DNA of 57,363 bases from the NCBI GenBank assembly GCA_964649745.1, contig CAZYQI010000022.1:1-57363 (forward strand). The letters are read 5' to 3'. Origin of the DNA: CAZEHS01 sp964649745 (GTDB lineage Bacteria > Bacillota > Clostridia > Peptostreptococcales > Acidaminobacteraceae). The notes beneath the pieces were generated by a model, which worked only from the letters and a program-made list of their open reading frames with translations, did not search any database and was not told where the DNA came from. Position numbers and translations under genes: made by a program. This document shows positions 16,867 through 24,600 of this stretch, piece by piece (the stretch's first letter is position 1; each line of letters begins with the position of its first letter).

Positions 16867-16890
16867 GCCTCACCGAAAGGTGGGGCTTTT
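16867..16890 (+). terminator. Intrinsic terminator after LPKTG gene 5
   Basis: GCCTCACC, GAAA loop, GGTGGGGC, then TTTT. Almost the same hairpin as the one after LPKTG gene 4. Confidence 0.85.
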
Positions 16891-16906
16891 CTATGGGCAA
16901 AATAAA

Positions 16907-16920
16907 AGTGAGTAATCACT
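16907..16920. promoter_or_regulatory. Palindromic operator O1 of the TetR export operon
   Basis: AGTGAGTAATCACT followed by CATATT. A near copy lies 56 bp downstream (16963-16976). O1 lies just upstream of the -35 hexamer. Likely binding site for the TetR protein encoded at 17296. Confidence 0.65.
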
Positions 16921-16930
16921 CATATTCTTC

Positions 16931-16959
16931 TTGACAGGGGAGATTGCCAGTGGAATAAT
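16931..16959 (+). promoter_or_regulatory. Sigma-A promoter of the TetR export operon
   Basis: TTGACA (16931-16936), 17-bp spacer, AATAAT (16954-16959). It is flanked by two operator palindromes. The 5' UTR would be ~330 bases long because a repeat element is inserted before tetR. Confidence 0.7.
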
Positions 16960-16962
16960 AAA

Positions 16963-16976
16963 AGTGAGCACTCACT
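16963..16976. promoter_or_regulatory. Palindromic operator O2 of the TetR export operon
   Basis: AGTGAGCACTCACT followed by CATATT, with AGTGAG/CTCACT arms. It covers the expected transcription start, a classic repressor position. Confidence 0.65.
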
Positions 16977-17055
16977 CATATTTTAAGAGGCACTCTGGGA
17001 AGGCTGCTGAAAGAGTATGAGTGAGGGCTCAGAAATACATAAGAGATAATAAATA

Positions 17056-17276
17056 AATCTTTAGCCGCAGATGAAAAACGATGAAAAGCGATGAACGCAG
17101 ATGGGTTAAACAATGTCAATCTCCCTCACGAGGGGGATGTCACGGAGTGACAGGGGGAGTTGATGTAATCAGAACGTACTCCCACCGTCAGCTTCGCTGC
17201 CACCTCCCTCGAGGAGGGAGGCAAGGCGGTGTGGGTAGGTTCAAATAAAGGTCGCACACCGTGGCAAAAGGTTTTG
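17056..17276. repeat. Composite foldback repeat upstream of tetR
   Basis: The left end, AATCTTTAGCCGCAGATGAA, and right end, CCGTGGCAAAAGGTTTTG, are related to the ends of elements at 43991, 53751 and 54703. Nested inside (17121-17221) is a ~100-bp foldback of a second family, starting CTCCCTC..GAGGGGGATGTCAC and ending CCTCCCTCGAGGAGGGAGG. No coding capacity. It separates the operon promoter from tetR. Confidence 0.7.
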
Positions 17277-17295
17277 AATTTATGGAGGTGTACAA

Positions 17296-17931
17296 GTGAA
17301 AAAAACCAAGCGTGAAATGACAGAGGAACGCATTCTGGAGGCGGCGTTGAACCTTTTTTCTGAAAAAGGGTATTCCGGAGCGTCCACCAGCGAAATTGCC
17401 AAAGAAGCCAATGTGGCGGAGGGAACCATCTTCCGATATTTTCCTCAAAAGAAGGACATGCTTTTGGGGGTGGTGTCCAAACTGGTGGATGCTGTCAGTG
17501 ACCAGATGGTGATGACCCCTCTGGAAAAGATCTACGAAGAGAACAAGAACGCCCCCCCGGAGGTTTTGCTGAAGGCGCTGCTGATGGATCGGGTGGAGCT
17601 TTTCAATAAGGTAGGAGAGCATGTCAAGGTGATTCTCACGGAGATGCAGTATCATGAAGAGGTACTGGAGATTTTCGTCAATAAGATCCTTAAAAAGATC
17701 CTGGTGTATGTCGAGAAGGTTTATGGTGATTTTGTAGGAAGAGGGTATTTTCGGGACGACATCCCCCCGTTCACTGTTTTTCGAACCCTGGTTGCCGGTG
17801 TTGCCGGTATGGTGGTGCAGCGAAAGCTGGTGCCGGACGTCACCCGTGAAGGTCTTGAGCTGGAGACAGAGGTGGATATGATTATTGATATCTTTATGAA
17901 TGGTATGAAAAAGGGAGGTGATCTCCGATGA
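17296..17931 (+). CDS. TetR/AcrR-family transcriptional repressor
   Basis: The start is GTG 17296 behind GGAGGTG. The 211-aa protein has an N-terminal TetR helix-turn-helix (residues ~10-55): ILEAALNLFSEKGYSGAST, EIAKEANVAEGTIFRYFPQKKDML. The C-terminal ligand-binding half has no recognisable family motif. Its stop overlaps the start of the HlyD gene by 4 bases (ATGA), so it is the first gene of the export operon. Two palindromes around the promoter at 16931 suggest autorepression relieved by a compound the pump exports; the ligand is unknown. Confidence 0.92.
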   Translation: MKKTKREMTEERILEAALNLFSEKGYSGASTSEIAKEANVAEGTIFRYFPQKKDMLLGVVSKLVDAVSDQMVMTPLEKIYEENKNAPPEVLLKALLMDRVELFNKVGEHVKVILTEMQYHEEVLEIFVNKILKKILVYVEKVYGDFVGRGYFRDDIPPFTVFRTLVAGVAGMVVQRKLVPDVTREGLELETEVDMIIDIFMNGMKKGGDLR

Positions 17932-18974
17932 AACAGCATCTCCATGGTAAAAAGCCCCTGGTTCTGGTTCTTGTCCTGTTAGTGACAGCGGCGATGGTTT
18001 ATTACTACTACCAAGACAGCGCGGGCGGGAAGGATCAAATGGTGTTCACCGGAAGCGTGGAAGCGGATCAAATCGATCTGTCGCCGGACATTGCAGGGAC
18101 CATACAGACCATAAGCGTCAGCGACGGTGAACCGGTAAAGAAAGGGCAACTGCTCTTGACGATGGACACCTCGGACTATGGGATTAAGCTTGAACAAGCT
18201 AGGAAAGGGCTGGAGCTGGCGAAGTTGAAGGCTTCGGATCTTAATGACGGGAATAGTGCAAATCAGGTCAGGCAGGCGCGGGCCAACAGGGACAGTGTGA
18301 ATGAACAGATCAGCGGCTCTGCCAGAGAGATGGAATTTCTTAAAAAGGATTACGCAGCCCTGAAAGCCCTGTACGATTCCGGCGCAGCCTCGGAAACTCA
18401 GCTGGACACCGCTCAGCGCGTGTTGGACAGGGAACAGGCGAAATATGAAGGACTCCTTAAACAAAGGGAGGCCCTGGATGCCAGCCTGGCTCTGGCAGAG
18501 GAAGGCGCAACCACCCAGACAAAGAGTGCAGCGGCATTGGATGTGGAAATGAGACAGCTGGATATTCAGGATATGGAGCGCACGATTGGCAAGGGTACCC
18601 TCTACAGCCCCACAGACGGGGTCGTTCAGTCCGTCAACTACCAGGGTGGCGAGCGTGTGGCTCCTGGAAGCAAAGCCGTGACTCTGGTGGATATGAGTCG
18701 TATGGAGGTGAAGATATACGTACCGGAATTCCAGCTTCATCGGGTGAAAACAGGGATGACGGTTCGATTCACGGATGAATTCCTAAAGGAGAGCGGGGTA
18801 TCCGGCCGCGTGACTTATATCTCTCCTGAAGCTGAATTTACGCCAAAAAACATCGAATCCAAGCAGAGCAAACAGGAGATGGTATATGAGGTCCGGGTGA
18901 ATATCCAGGATCCCAGCGATACTGTAAAACCGGGGATGTTCCTGGATGTTACCCTGGAAGAAGGGCAGTCATGA
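17928..18974 (+). CDS. HlyD/YbhG-type membrane fusion (adaptor) protein
   Basis: 348 aa with one N-terminal membrane anchor (residues ~9-27). Then come a biotinyl-lipoyl-like half (GSVEADQIDLSPDIAGTI, VSDGEPVKKGQLLLTMD), a long coiled-coil hairpin (~85-205) and the second lipoyl half with the beta-barrel (LYSPTDGVVQSV, GGERVAPGSKAVTLVDM). In pumps of this type the adaptor links the ABC transporter to the outside. It overlaps both neighbours by 4 bases, so translation is coupled. In a Gram-positive envelope it probably works at the outer face of the membrane or wall. Confidence 0.9.
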   Translation: MKQHLHGKKPLVLVLVLLVTAAMVYYYYQDSAGGKDQMVFTGSVEADQIDLSPDIAGTIQTISVSDGEPVKKGQLLLTMDTSDYGIKLEQARKGLELAKLKASDLNDGNSANQVRQARANRDSVNEQISGSAREMEFLKKDYAALKALYDSGAASETQLDTAQRVLDREQAKYEGLLKQREALDASLALAEEGATTQTKSAAALDVEMRQLDIQDMERTIGKGTLYSPTDGVVQSVNYQGGERVAPGSKAVTLVDMSRMEVKIYVPEFQLHRVKTGMTVRFTDEFLKESGVSGRVTYISPEAEFTPKNIESKQSKQEMVYEVRVNIQDPSDTVKPGMFLDVTLEEGQS

Positions 18975-19798
18975 ACGATTATGCCATTGAAATCAAGGAA
19001 CTCTGTAAGGTGTATGGACATCGCGGCAAGGAGGATGTTGAAAAGAAGCGATTCAGTGTCGATGTTTCCCTGAACATCCCTCCGGGGTGCATATACGGCA
19101 TCCTTGGACCCAACGGCGCCGGAAAGTCCACTACCATACGTATGATCTGCGGTGTTTTGACGCCTACCAGCGGCTCCGCCTTGATAGACGGCCTTGATGT
19201 CTACAGTCAAACAGAGCAGATCAAGCAGCGTATCGGCTATATGAGTCAGAAATTCAGCCTGTACGAGGATCTTACGGTCCTTGAGAACCTGCGGTTTTTT
19301 GCCAGCCTTTACGGGATACATGGAGCAGAGCGGGATGAACGGATCCGGCAGCTGATTGCCATGGCAGGGATCACAGGCAGGGAAAATCAGCTGGCGGCGC
19401 ATCTTTCGGGTGGCTGGAAGCAACGGCTTGCTTTGGGATGCGCCCTGATCCACAAGCCCAGGATACTTATACTGGACGAGCCCACCGCCGGGGTGGACCC
19501 GGTGGCCCGCCGGGTATTCTGGGAGCTGATTTATGAGCTGGCCAGGCAGGGAATAACCATCCTGGTCACCACCCACTATATGGACGAGGCCCAGAGCTGT
19601 GACCGGGTATCCTTCATATTTGACGGGCGAGTGCTTGCCACCGGAACGCCCTCTGAGCTTATTGCCGCCCATGGGGCAAAAAATCTGGAGGACGTATTCA
19701 TACACTTTGTTGAAGAAACGACAGGAAACAAGGTTAAAAGCTCCTTTGAGGAGATCAAATTCCTCCGCATGGGGTCTGAGGGCGGTGAAAGTCTATGA
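18971..19798 (+). CDS. ABC transporter ATP-binding protein (drug/ABC-2 export)
   Basis: 275 aa with all ATPase motifs: Walker A GPNGAGKST (~46-54), Q-loop MSQKFSLYEDLTV, signature LSGGWKQR (slightly unusual W after LSGG), Walker B ILILDEPTAGVDP and the switch His in TTHYMDEA. It resembles the CcmA/DrrA/YbhF class that drives ABC-2 permeases. ATG overlaps the previous stop by 4 bases, and its own stop overlaps the permease start. Confidence 0.94.
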   Translation: MNDYAIEIKELCKVYGHRGKEDVEKKRFSVDVSLNIPPGCIYGILGPNGAGKSTTIRMICGVLTPTSGSALIDGLDVYSQTEQIKQRIGYMSQKFSLYEDLTVLENLRFFASLYGIHGAERDERIRQLIAMAGITGRENQLAAHLSGGWKQRLALGCALIHKPRILILDEPTAGVDPVARRVFWELIYELARQGITILVTTHYMDEAQSCDRVSFIFDGRVLATGTPSELIAAHGAKNLEDVFIHFVEETTGNKVKSSFEEIKFLRMGSEGGESL

Positions 19799-20901
19799 AC
19801 ATGAAGCGTTTCGGCATCATTGTATGGAAGGAATTCATCCATGTATTCAGAGATCCCATCAGCCTGCGGATCGCCATTATGATGCCACTTATTTTCACGC
19901 TGCTTTTCGGGTATGCCGTTACCACCGATGTTGAGCATATCAAACTGGCGGTCTATGACGGGGATCATACCTATGAAAGCCGGGAGCTGGTTCGTAAATT
20001 CCAGGCATCCAATTTTTTTGATCTCACCCAAGAGGTGAACAATTCCAAAGAGCTGGAGGTTCTTCTGGACAGCGGACAAGTAAAAACAGCCCTGATGATT
20101 CCCAGCGGGTACGCAAAGAAACTCAAGCGGGGAGAAGCGCCGGAAAGCCTTCTCATCATAGACGGTACAGACCCCACCGTGGCGCGAACTGCTCTTCAGA
20201 GCGGAAATCTGGTTTCCAACATGTACAATATGGAAACCCTGTCCGGGGGAACCTTTAAGGCTGCAGAGATGAAAACCCGGGTCTGGTACAACCCCAATAT
20301 GAAGAGCTCACAGTTCATCATACCGGGGCTTATCGGCCTCATTATGCAGAACATCACTATTTTGCTGACAGCCTTCGCCCTAGTACGTGAAAAGGAGCGG
20401 GGAACCATCGAACAGCTCATCGTATCGCCTCTTCGGCCGGGAGAGTTGATCCTGGGCAAAATGGTGCCGTACATCGTCATCGGCAGCATCGACTTTTTAA
20501 TCGCTCTTTTCTTTGGAACCTGGTATTTCAATGTTTCGATCGTAGGCAGTCTTCCGCTGCTGCTGGCCTTGGGCTTCCTCTTCGTGATTACAGCCCTGGC
20601 TATCGGTATGCTGATTTCGGCCATTGCCAAGAACCAGCTTCAGGCCATGCAGTTTGCGCTGCTTTCCATCCTGCCCTCCGTGCTGCTTTCCGGCTTCATG
20701 TTTCCACGGGAAGGCATGCCCCTATTGATTTACCTGATTGGCAGCGTGATTCCACTCACTTACTTCCTGGAGATCATGCGGGGGGTCATCCTGAAGGGAG
20801 TGGGCATGGAATACCTGTGGATGGATGTGGCCGCCGTAGCGTTGCTGGGAACGGTACTCCTGGCCGCCGCGATTAAACATTTTCATAAAAGGCTTGATTG
20901 A
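19795..20901 (+). CDS. ABC-2 type permease
   Basis: 368 aa with one N-terminal membrane segment (IAIMMPLIFTLLFGYAV, ~27-45), a large extracytoplasmic region (~50-170), and five C-terminal membrane segments. The conserved VREKERGTIEQLIVSPLRPGELILGKM motif of ABC-2 permeases occurs near residue 200 (cited as hallmark fragments REKERGT and SPLR). Typical of YbhS/YhhJ-type exporters. One permease gene only, so it presumably works as a homodimer with the upstream ATPase and adaptor. Confidence 0.92.
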   Translation: MNMKRFGIIVWKEFIHVFRDPISLRIAIMMPLIFTLLFGYAVTTDVEHIKLAVYDGDHTYESRELVRKFQASNFFDLTQEVNNSKELEVLLDSGQVKTALMIPSGYAKKLKRGEAPESLLIIDGTDPTVARTALQSGNLVSNMYNMETLSGGTFKAAEMKTRVWYNPNMKSSQFIIPGLIGLIMQNITILLTAFALVREKERGTIEQLIVSPLRPGELILGKMVPYIVIGSIDFLIALFFGTWYFNVSIVGSLPLLLALGFLFVITALAIGMLISAIAKNQLQAMQFALLSILPSVLLSGFMFPREGMPLLIYLIGSVIPLTYFLEIMRGVILKGVGMEYLWMDVAAVALLGTVLLAAAIKHFHKRLD

Positions 20902-20933
20902 TTGGCGTATGAAGAACGATGGGGTTGACTCAT

Positions 20934-21030
20934 CTCCCTCCTTGAGGGGGATGTCACGAAGTGACAGGGGGAGTATGAGCGGAACAACTCCCACCGTCAC
21001 CTTCGGTGCCACCTCCCTCCAGAGGGAGGT
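20934..21030. repeat. ~97-bp foldback (MITE-like) repeat, stand-alone copy
   Basis: The left arm (CTCCCTCCTTGAGGGGGATG, then TCACGAAGTGACAGGGGGAG) is an imperfect inverted copy of the right arm (CTCCCACCGTCACCTTCGG, then CACCTCCCTCCAGAGGGAGG). Related copies sit inside composite elements at 17121-17221 and 54902-55058. It could fold into a long hairpin and act as a terminator between the permease and the HAD gene. Confidence 0.75.
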
Positions 21031-21169
21031 CAACAAACGTAAATCAGCTAATGACAAAGATGAGCAGATTTCTTTTGGTGCATTTAGGGGGGTTGGGGTA
21101 TACAATATAAATAGACTCAAGCCCTAACCTTCAACCTTCAATATTCTTTCCTCTGCAGGAGGCTGCCCT

Positions 21170-21841
21170 ATGCACTATACGCATATTATATTCGACCTTG
21201 ACGGAACCCTTACGGATCCCAAGGTTGGCATAACGGAGGCGATTAAGTTCGCTCTGGACAAAATGGGAGAACCGATACCGGAAATGGCGGTTCTGGAGGA
21301 TTTCATCGGTCCCCCCCTGTTTGACAGTTTTATTGAAAAATGCGGTCTGTCGCCCGCCCAGGCCATGAAAGCGGTGGATTATTACCGCCAGTACTACTCG
21401 AAAAAAGGGTTGTACGAGAATCACCCCTACCCCGGTATTGAAGATACGCTGAGGGCTCTCCGGGACAGAAAGGTACAGCTCTATGTGGCCACCAGCAAGC
21501 CGGAGGTTTATGCCCGAAAGATCCTGACCTACTTCAAACTTAGTCACTATTTCGACTGTATTGCGGGAGCTACCTTGGATGGAACCATTACCCGCAAGGA
21601 AGAGGTATTGGACTATCTGGCCGAAAAGTGTAACCTGACGGAGGATGACGCCGTACTGATGGTCGGTGACCGGAAATATGATATTGAAGGCGCCCGCCAC
21701 GCTGGCTTTGATTCAGCGGCTGTGCTTTATGGATATGGCAGCCGTGAGGAACTGGAAAACCACAAGCCGGAGCATATCGTTGAAACGCCGGGCCTTTTGG
21801 TGGGGCTGAAGAAAACGAAAAAGGAGCCCCCTTGCCAATGA
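21170..21841 (+). CDS. HAD-superfamily phosphatase, phosphoglycolate-phosphatase-like
   Basis: The start is ATG 21170 with AGGAGG ~8 bases upstream. The 223-aa protein shows the HAD motifs: FDLDGTLTD (motif I with nucleophile Asp), a helical cap, VATSKPEVYA (motif II Ser/Thr region), the conserved Lys in TRKEEV, and VMVGDRKYDIEGA (motif IV). It is closest in style to Gph/PgmB-like class I cap enzymes; the substrate cannot be told from sequence. Its stop overlaps the start of the M15 peptidase gene by 4 bases, so the two are co-translated. Confidence 0.85.
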   Translation: MHYTHIIFDLDGTLTDPKVGITEAIKFALDKMGEPIPEMAVLEDFIGPPLFDSFIEKCGLSPAQAMKAVDYYRQYYSKKGLYENHPYPGIEDTLRALRDRKVQLYVATSKPEVYARKILTYFKLSHYFDCIAGATLDGTITRKEEVLDYLAEKCNLTEDDAVLMVGDRKYDIEGARHAGFDSAAVLYGYGSREELENHKPEHIVETPGLLVGLKKTKKEPPCQ

Positions 21842-22554
21842 AAGGGCTTTCGGACGTAAAAAAGATTTTGCTGACACTGGCGGTGGCGACGGTTCTGGTG
21901 GCGGCTCCGGCATGGGGGGCAAAAGAAACGGCAAAATCCCCCTTCCTCACCCCGGTGGAAACCAAGGAGCCCGTATTCACTGTGGCTGCGCTTCCCTCAG
22001 AGTATGGCAAGGCCATGAACGGCGTATCATGGAAGAAGGGGTGTCCCGTAGCCCTGGGTAGCCTTCGGCTGGTTAAGGTGGGGTATGTCGGTTTCGATGG
22101 CCGCGTCATGCAGGGAGAGCTGGTCGTACACAAAACGGTGGCGGCAGAGGTGGCGGAGATATTCAAAGAGCTTTACGAAGCGGGGTATCCCATACGATCC
22201 GTAAGCCTGGTGGATCGCTACAACGGAGACGACACGGCCTCCATGGAGGCGGACAACAGCTCTGCTTTCAATTATCGAAAAGTGGAGGGTTCATCCTCCC
22301 TGTCGAAGCACAGTTATGGCATAGCCGTGGACATCAACCCGGTGGAGAATCCCTATATCAAAGGGAAATACATTACTCCGGCTGCCGGGAAGGAGTATAC
22401 GGACCGGACCAGACCCTTTCCGGGAATGGTAGTTCCCGGTGATCCATGTCACCAGGCCTTTGTCGGTCGGGGTTGGACATGGGGTGGAAACTGGAAAATA
22501 CTGAAAGATTATCAGCACTTTGAAAAACCCATGAATTTAAAAAAGTTGAAGTAA
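21838..22554 (+). CDS. Secreted M15-family D-Ala-D-Ala carboxypeptidase
   Basis: The start is ATG 21838 (a TTG 6 bases earlier is less likely), overlapping the previous stop. The 238-aa product has a signal peptide (VKKILLTLAVATVLVAAPAWGA). The C-terminal catalytic domain carries the zinc motif SKHSYGIAVDIN (~156-167; His and Asp) and DYQHFE (~223-228), the M15C/VanY-like arrangement HxxxxxxD...H. It trims D-Ala or cleaves peptide side chains in the wall. SLVDRYNGDD upstream is also typical of the family. Followed by a strong terminator. Confidence 0.88.
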   Translation: MKGLSDVKKILLTLAVATVLVAAPAWGAKETAKSPFLTPVETKEPVFTVAALPSEYGKAMNGVSWKKGCPVALGSLRLVKVGYVGFDGRVMQGELVVHKTVAAEVAEIFKELYEAGYPIRSVSLVDRYNGDDTASMEADNSSAFNYRKVEGSSSLSKHSYGIAVDINPVENPYIKGKYITPAAGKEYTDRTRPFPGMVVPGDPCHQAFVGRGWTWGGNWKILKDYQHFEKPMNLKKLK

Positions 22555-22562
22555 CACCCTTG

Positions 22563-22604
22563 ATGCCGCTTTCGCAGGATGAATCCTGTGAAGGCGGCAT
22601 TTTT
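22563..22604 (+). terminator. Intrinsic terminator after the M15 peptidase gene
   Basis: ATGCCGC...GCGGCAT outer stem with an inner CAGGAT/ATCCTG helix, followed by TTTTT. Confidence 0.88.
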
Positions 22605-22651
22605 GTCATGGGTGGCAGCGGGCAGTGAAACTACCTGCTGAGCCCAGCATC

Positions 22652-22668
22652 TTTACAGCTTTTTTATA
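22652..22668 (+). promoter_or_regulatory. Putative KdpE binding site
   Basis: TTTACA (22652-22657), 5 bases, TTTATA (22663-22668). The Escherichia coli KdpE site is TTTATA-N5-TTTACA, so the half-sites and spacing match with the order swapped. Centred ~70 bases before the expected start of transcription, as in E. coli. Confidence 0.45.
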
Positions 22669-22698
22669 GGGAGCCTTACAATCTTGACGGGTTCTTAA

Positions 22699-22727
22699 TT
22701 TAACAGAAGCCGGCAGCGGTCTATACT
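22699..22727 (+). promoter_or_regulatory. Promoter of the kdp operon
   Basis: TTTAAC (22699-22704), 17-bp spacer, TATACT (22722-22727). The weak -35 fits an activator-dependent promoter. No c-di-AMP (ydaO-type) riboswitch signature was seen in the short leader. Confidence 0.55.
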
Positions 22728-22760
22728 TATGGAGGATCAAACGTGAAGGAGGAAAACCGT

Positions 22761-22844
22761 ATGGAAATGCTTCTGGCAACGGCTACTGCCCTGGGGCTTC
22801 TGATTTATCTCTGCTATACCCTGTTGAATGTCGAAAGACTATGA
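22761..22844 (+). CDS. kdpF: KdpF, small subunit of the KdpFABC potassium pump
   Basis: A 27-residue frame starting at ATG 22761, behind GAAGGAGG, encodes MEMLLATATALGLLIYLCYT and LLNVERL: one membrane helix ending in the ERL/ERF motif typical of KdpF. KdpF stabilises the KdpABC complex in the membrane. It lies directly upstream of kdpA, the usual position. The gene is easily missed because of its size. Confidence 0.88.
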   Translation: MEMLLATATALGLLIYLCYTLLNVERL

Positions 22845-22871
22845 TCGCGGAAAATGAAGGAGGCATTAAAC

Positions 22872-24569
22872 ATGATTGTTCAGGATGTGATTTTTTTCGG
22901 AGTGTTTATTGGGCTGTTGGTTTTGGCGGCCTTTCCACTTGGTCGTTATATGGCGAAGATTTATTCCTATCAGCCGATATGGGCGGAGGGCCTTTTCGGA
23001 AGGGTAGAAAAATTGATCTACCGTGTCGGAGGCATTGATGAAGGCCGTGATATGGGCTGGAAGGAATACACACTGCATTTGATGCTGTTTAACCTTATGG
23101 GCCTTCTTTTTCTGATGCTTTTGCTGATGGGGCAGGGGCTTCTGCCTCTTAATCCTGAAAAGCTGCCGGGGGTGGGCCTGGCCGTAGCCTTCAACACAGC
23201 CGTCAGCTTCGTTACAAACACCAACTGGCAGGTTTATAGCGGTGAAACCACCATGAGCTATATTTCCCAGATGGCGGGCTTGTCCGTTCAGAATTTTCTG
23301 TCTGCCGCAACCGGAATTTCCGTGGCCGTTGCTGTAGCCCGGGGTTTTTCAAGACAGAACACCCAACGATTGGGCAATTTTTGGAAGGATATGACCCGCA
23401 GCATCCTCTATGTCCTGCTCCCCCTATGCCTTGTCGGTTCTATTCTGCTGGTATCACAGGGTGTGATTCAGAATTTAAACGGCTATGTGGAGGTTTCTAC
23501 GCTGGAGGGCGGGCACCAAACCCTGCCCATGGGGCCTGTGGCTTCTCAGGAAATCATCAAGCACCTGGGTACCAACGGTGGAGGTTTTTTTAACGCCAAC
23601 AGCGCACATCCCTTCGAAAACCCCAATGGGTTTATCAACTTTATCCTTATGTTCTCAATCCTCATTATTCCGGCTGCGCTGACCATTACCTTCGGGCGAA
23701 TGACAGGCAATGAAAAACAAGGACGTGTGCTTCTCTTGACCATGGTGCTTTTGTTTGCCGCCATGCTGGGCGGCACCTATACTGCGGAGATTTGGGGAAA
23801 TCCAACGCTGAACAGCCAAAATCTTTCAGGACCCACAGCGTTGGAGGGGAAAGAATATCGCTTTGGGGTGGGAGGGACCTCTCTGTTCGCTGTGGTAACA
23901 ACGGCGGCCTCCTGCGGGGCAGTCAACGCCATGCACGACAGCATGACACCCTTGGGCGGCATGGTTCCCATGGTACAGCTGATGCTGGGGGAAATCATCT
24001 TTGGCGGCGTGGGGTCCGGGTTATACGGGATGCTGATTTACGTCATTATGACCGTGTTTATTGTAGGCTTGATGGTAGGACGGACGCCGGAGTATCTGGG
24101 AAAAAAGATTGAGTCCTTTGAAATGAAAATGGCGGTGATAGCGCTGCTGGTTCCACCGGCCACCATTCTCATCGGAAGCGCGGCGGCATTTGCAACCGGT
24201 GCCGCGGCACAGGCCATTTTAAATCAAGGTCCTCACGGACTGACAGAGGTCCTGTATGCACTGTCTTCCTGTGCGGGAAACAACGGCAGCGCCTTTGCAG
24301 GTCTGAATGGGACGCATCCCTATTTTATTCTGGCTGCCCCAGTGGCAATGCTTATTGGCCGGTTCGGGGTAATCCTTCCGCTGTTGGCTGTAGCGGGAAG
24401 TCTGGCGAATAAAACGGCTGTTCCGGTAAGTCCGGGCACGTTCAATACGGGAACGACACTGTTTTCCATGCTATTAATCGGAACCATCCTCATAGTAGGG
24501 GCTCTTACCTTCTTTCCGGCCCTTGCGTTGGGCCCAATTGCCGAGCATCTGATCATGATGGGACTTTAG
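22872..24569 (+). CDS. kdpA: KdpA, potassium-transporting subunit
   Basis: The start is ATG 22872; AAGGAGG (22857-22863) precedes it, and the earlier in-frame ATG at 22854 overlaps that site. The 565-aa length is normal for KdpA. Ten or so membrane segments are visible. The four pore-loop motifs are present: TNTNWQVYSGE, LGTNGGGFFNANSAHPFENP, TTAASCGAVNAMHDSMTP and SSCAGNNGSAFAGL. These Gly-rich loops form the K+ selectivity filter of this channel-like subunit, which passes K+ to KdpB. Confidence 0.97.
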   Translation: MIVQDVIFFGVFIGLLVLAAFPLGRYMAKIYSYQPIWAEGLFGRVEKLIYRVGGIDEGRDMGWKEYTLHLMLFNLMGLLFLMLLLMGQGLLPLNPEKLPGVGLAVAFNTAVSFVTNTNWQVYSGETTMSYISQMAGLSVQNFLSAATGISVAVAVARGFSRQNTQRLGNFWKDMTRSILYVLLPLCLVGSILLVSQGVIQNLNGYVEVSTLEGGHQTLPMGPVASQEIIKHLGTNGGGFFNANSAHPFENPNGFINFILMFSILIIPAALTITFGRMTGNEKQGRVLLLTMVLLFAAMLGGTYTAEIWGNPTLNSQNLSGPTALEGKEYRFGVGGTSLFAVVTTAASCGAVNAMHDSMTPLGGMVPMVQLMLGEIIFGGVGSGLYGMLIYVIMTVFIVGLMVGRTPEYLGKKIESFEMKMAVIALLVPPATILIGSAAAFATGAAAQAILNQGPHGLTEVLYALSSCAGNNGSAFAGLNGTHPYFILAAPVAMLIGRFGVILPLLAVAGSLANKTAVPVSPGTFNTGTTLFSMLLIGTILIVGALTFFPALALGPIAEHLIMMGL

Positions 24570-24600
24570 GTTCCTAGATATCTTAACTGAGGTGAACACA

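Noticed and set aside
22605..22760. c-di-AMP riboswitch before kdp
   Set aside because: The leader is too short and the conserved ydaO-type motifs are absent; a KdpE-type site fits better.
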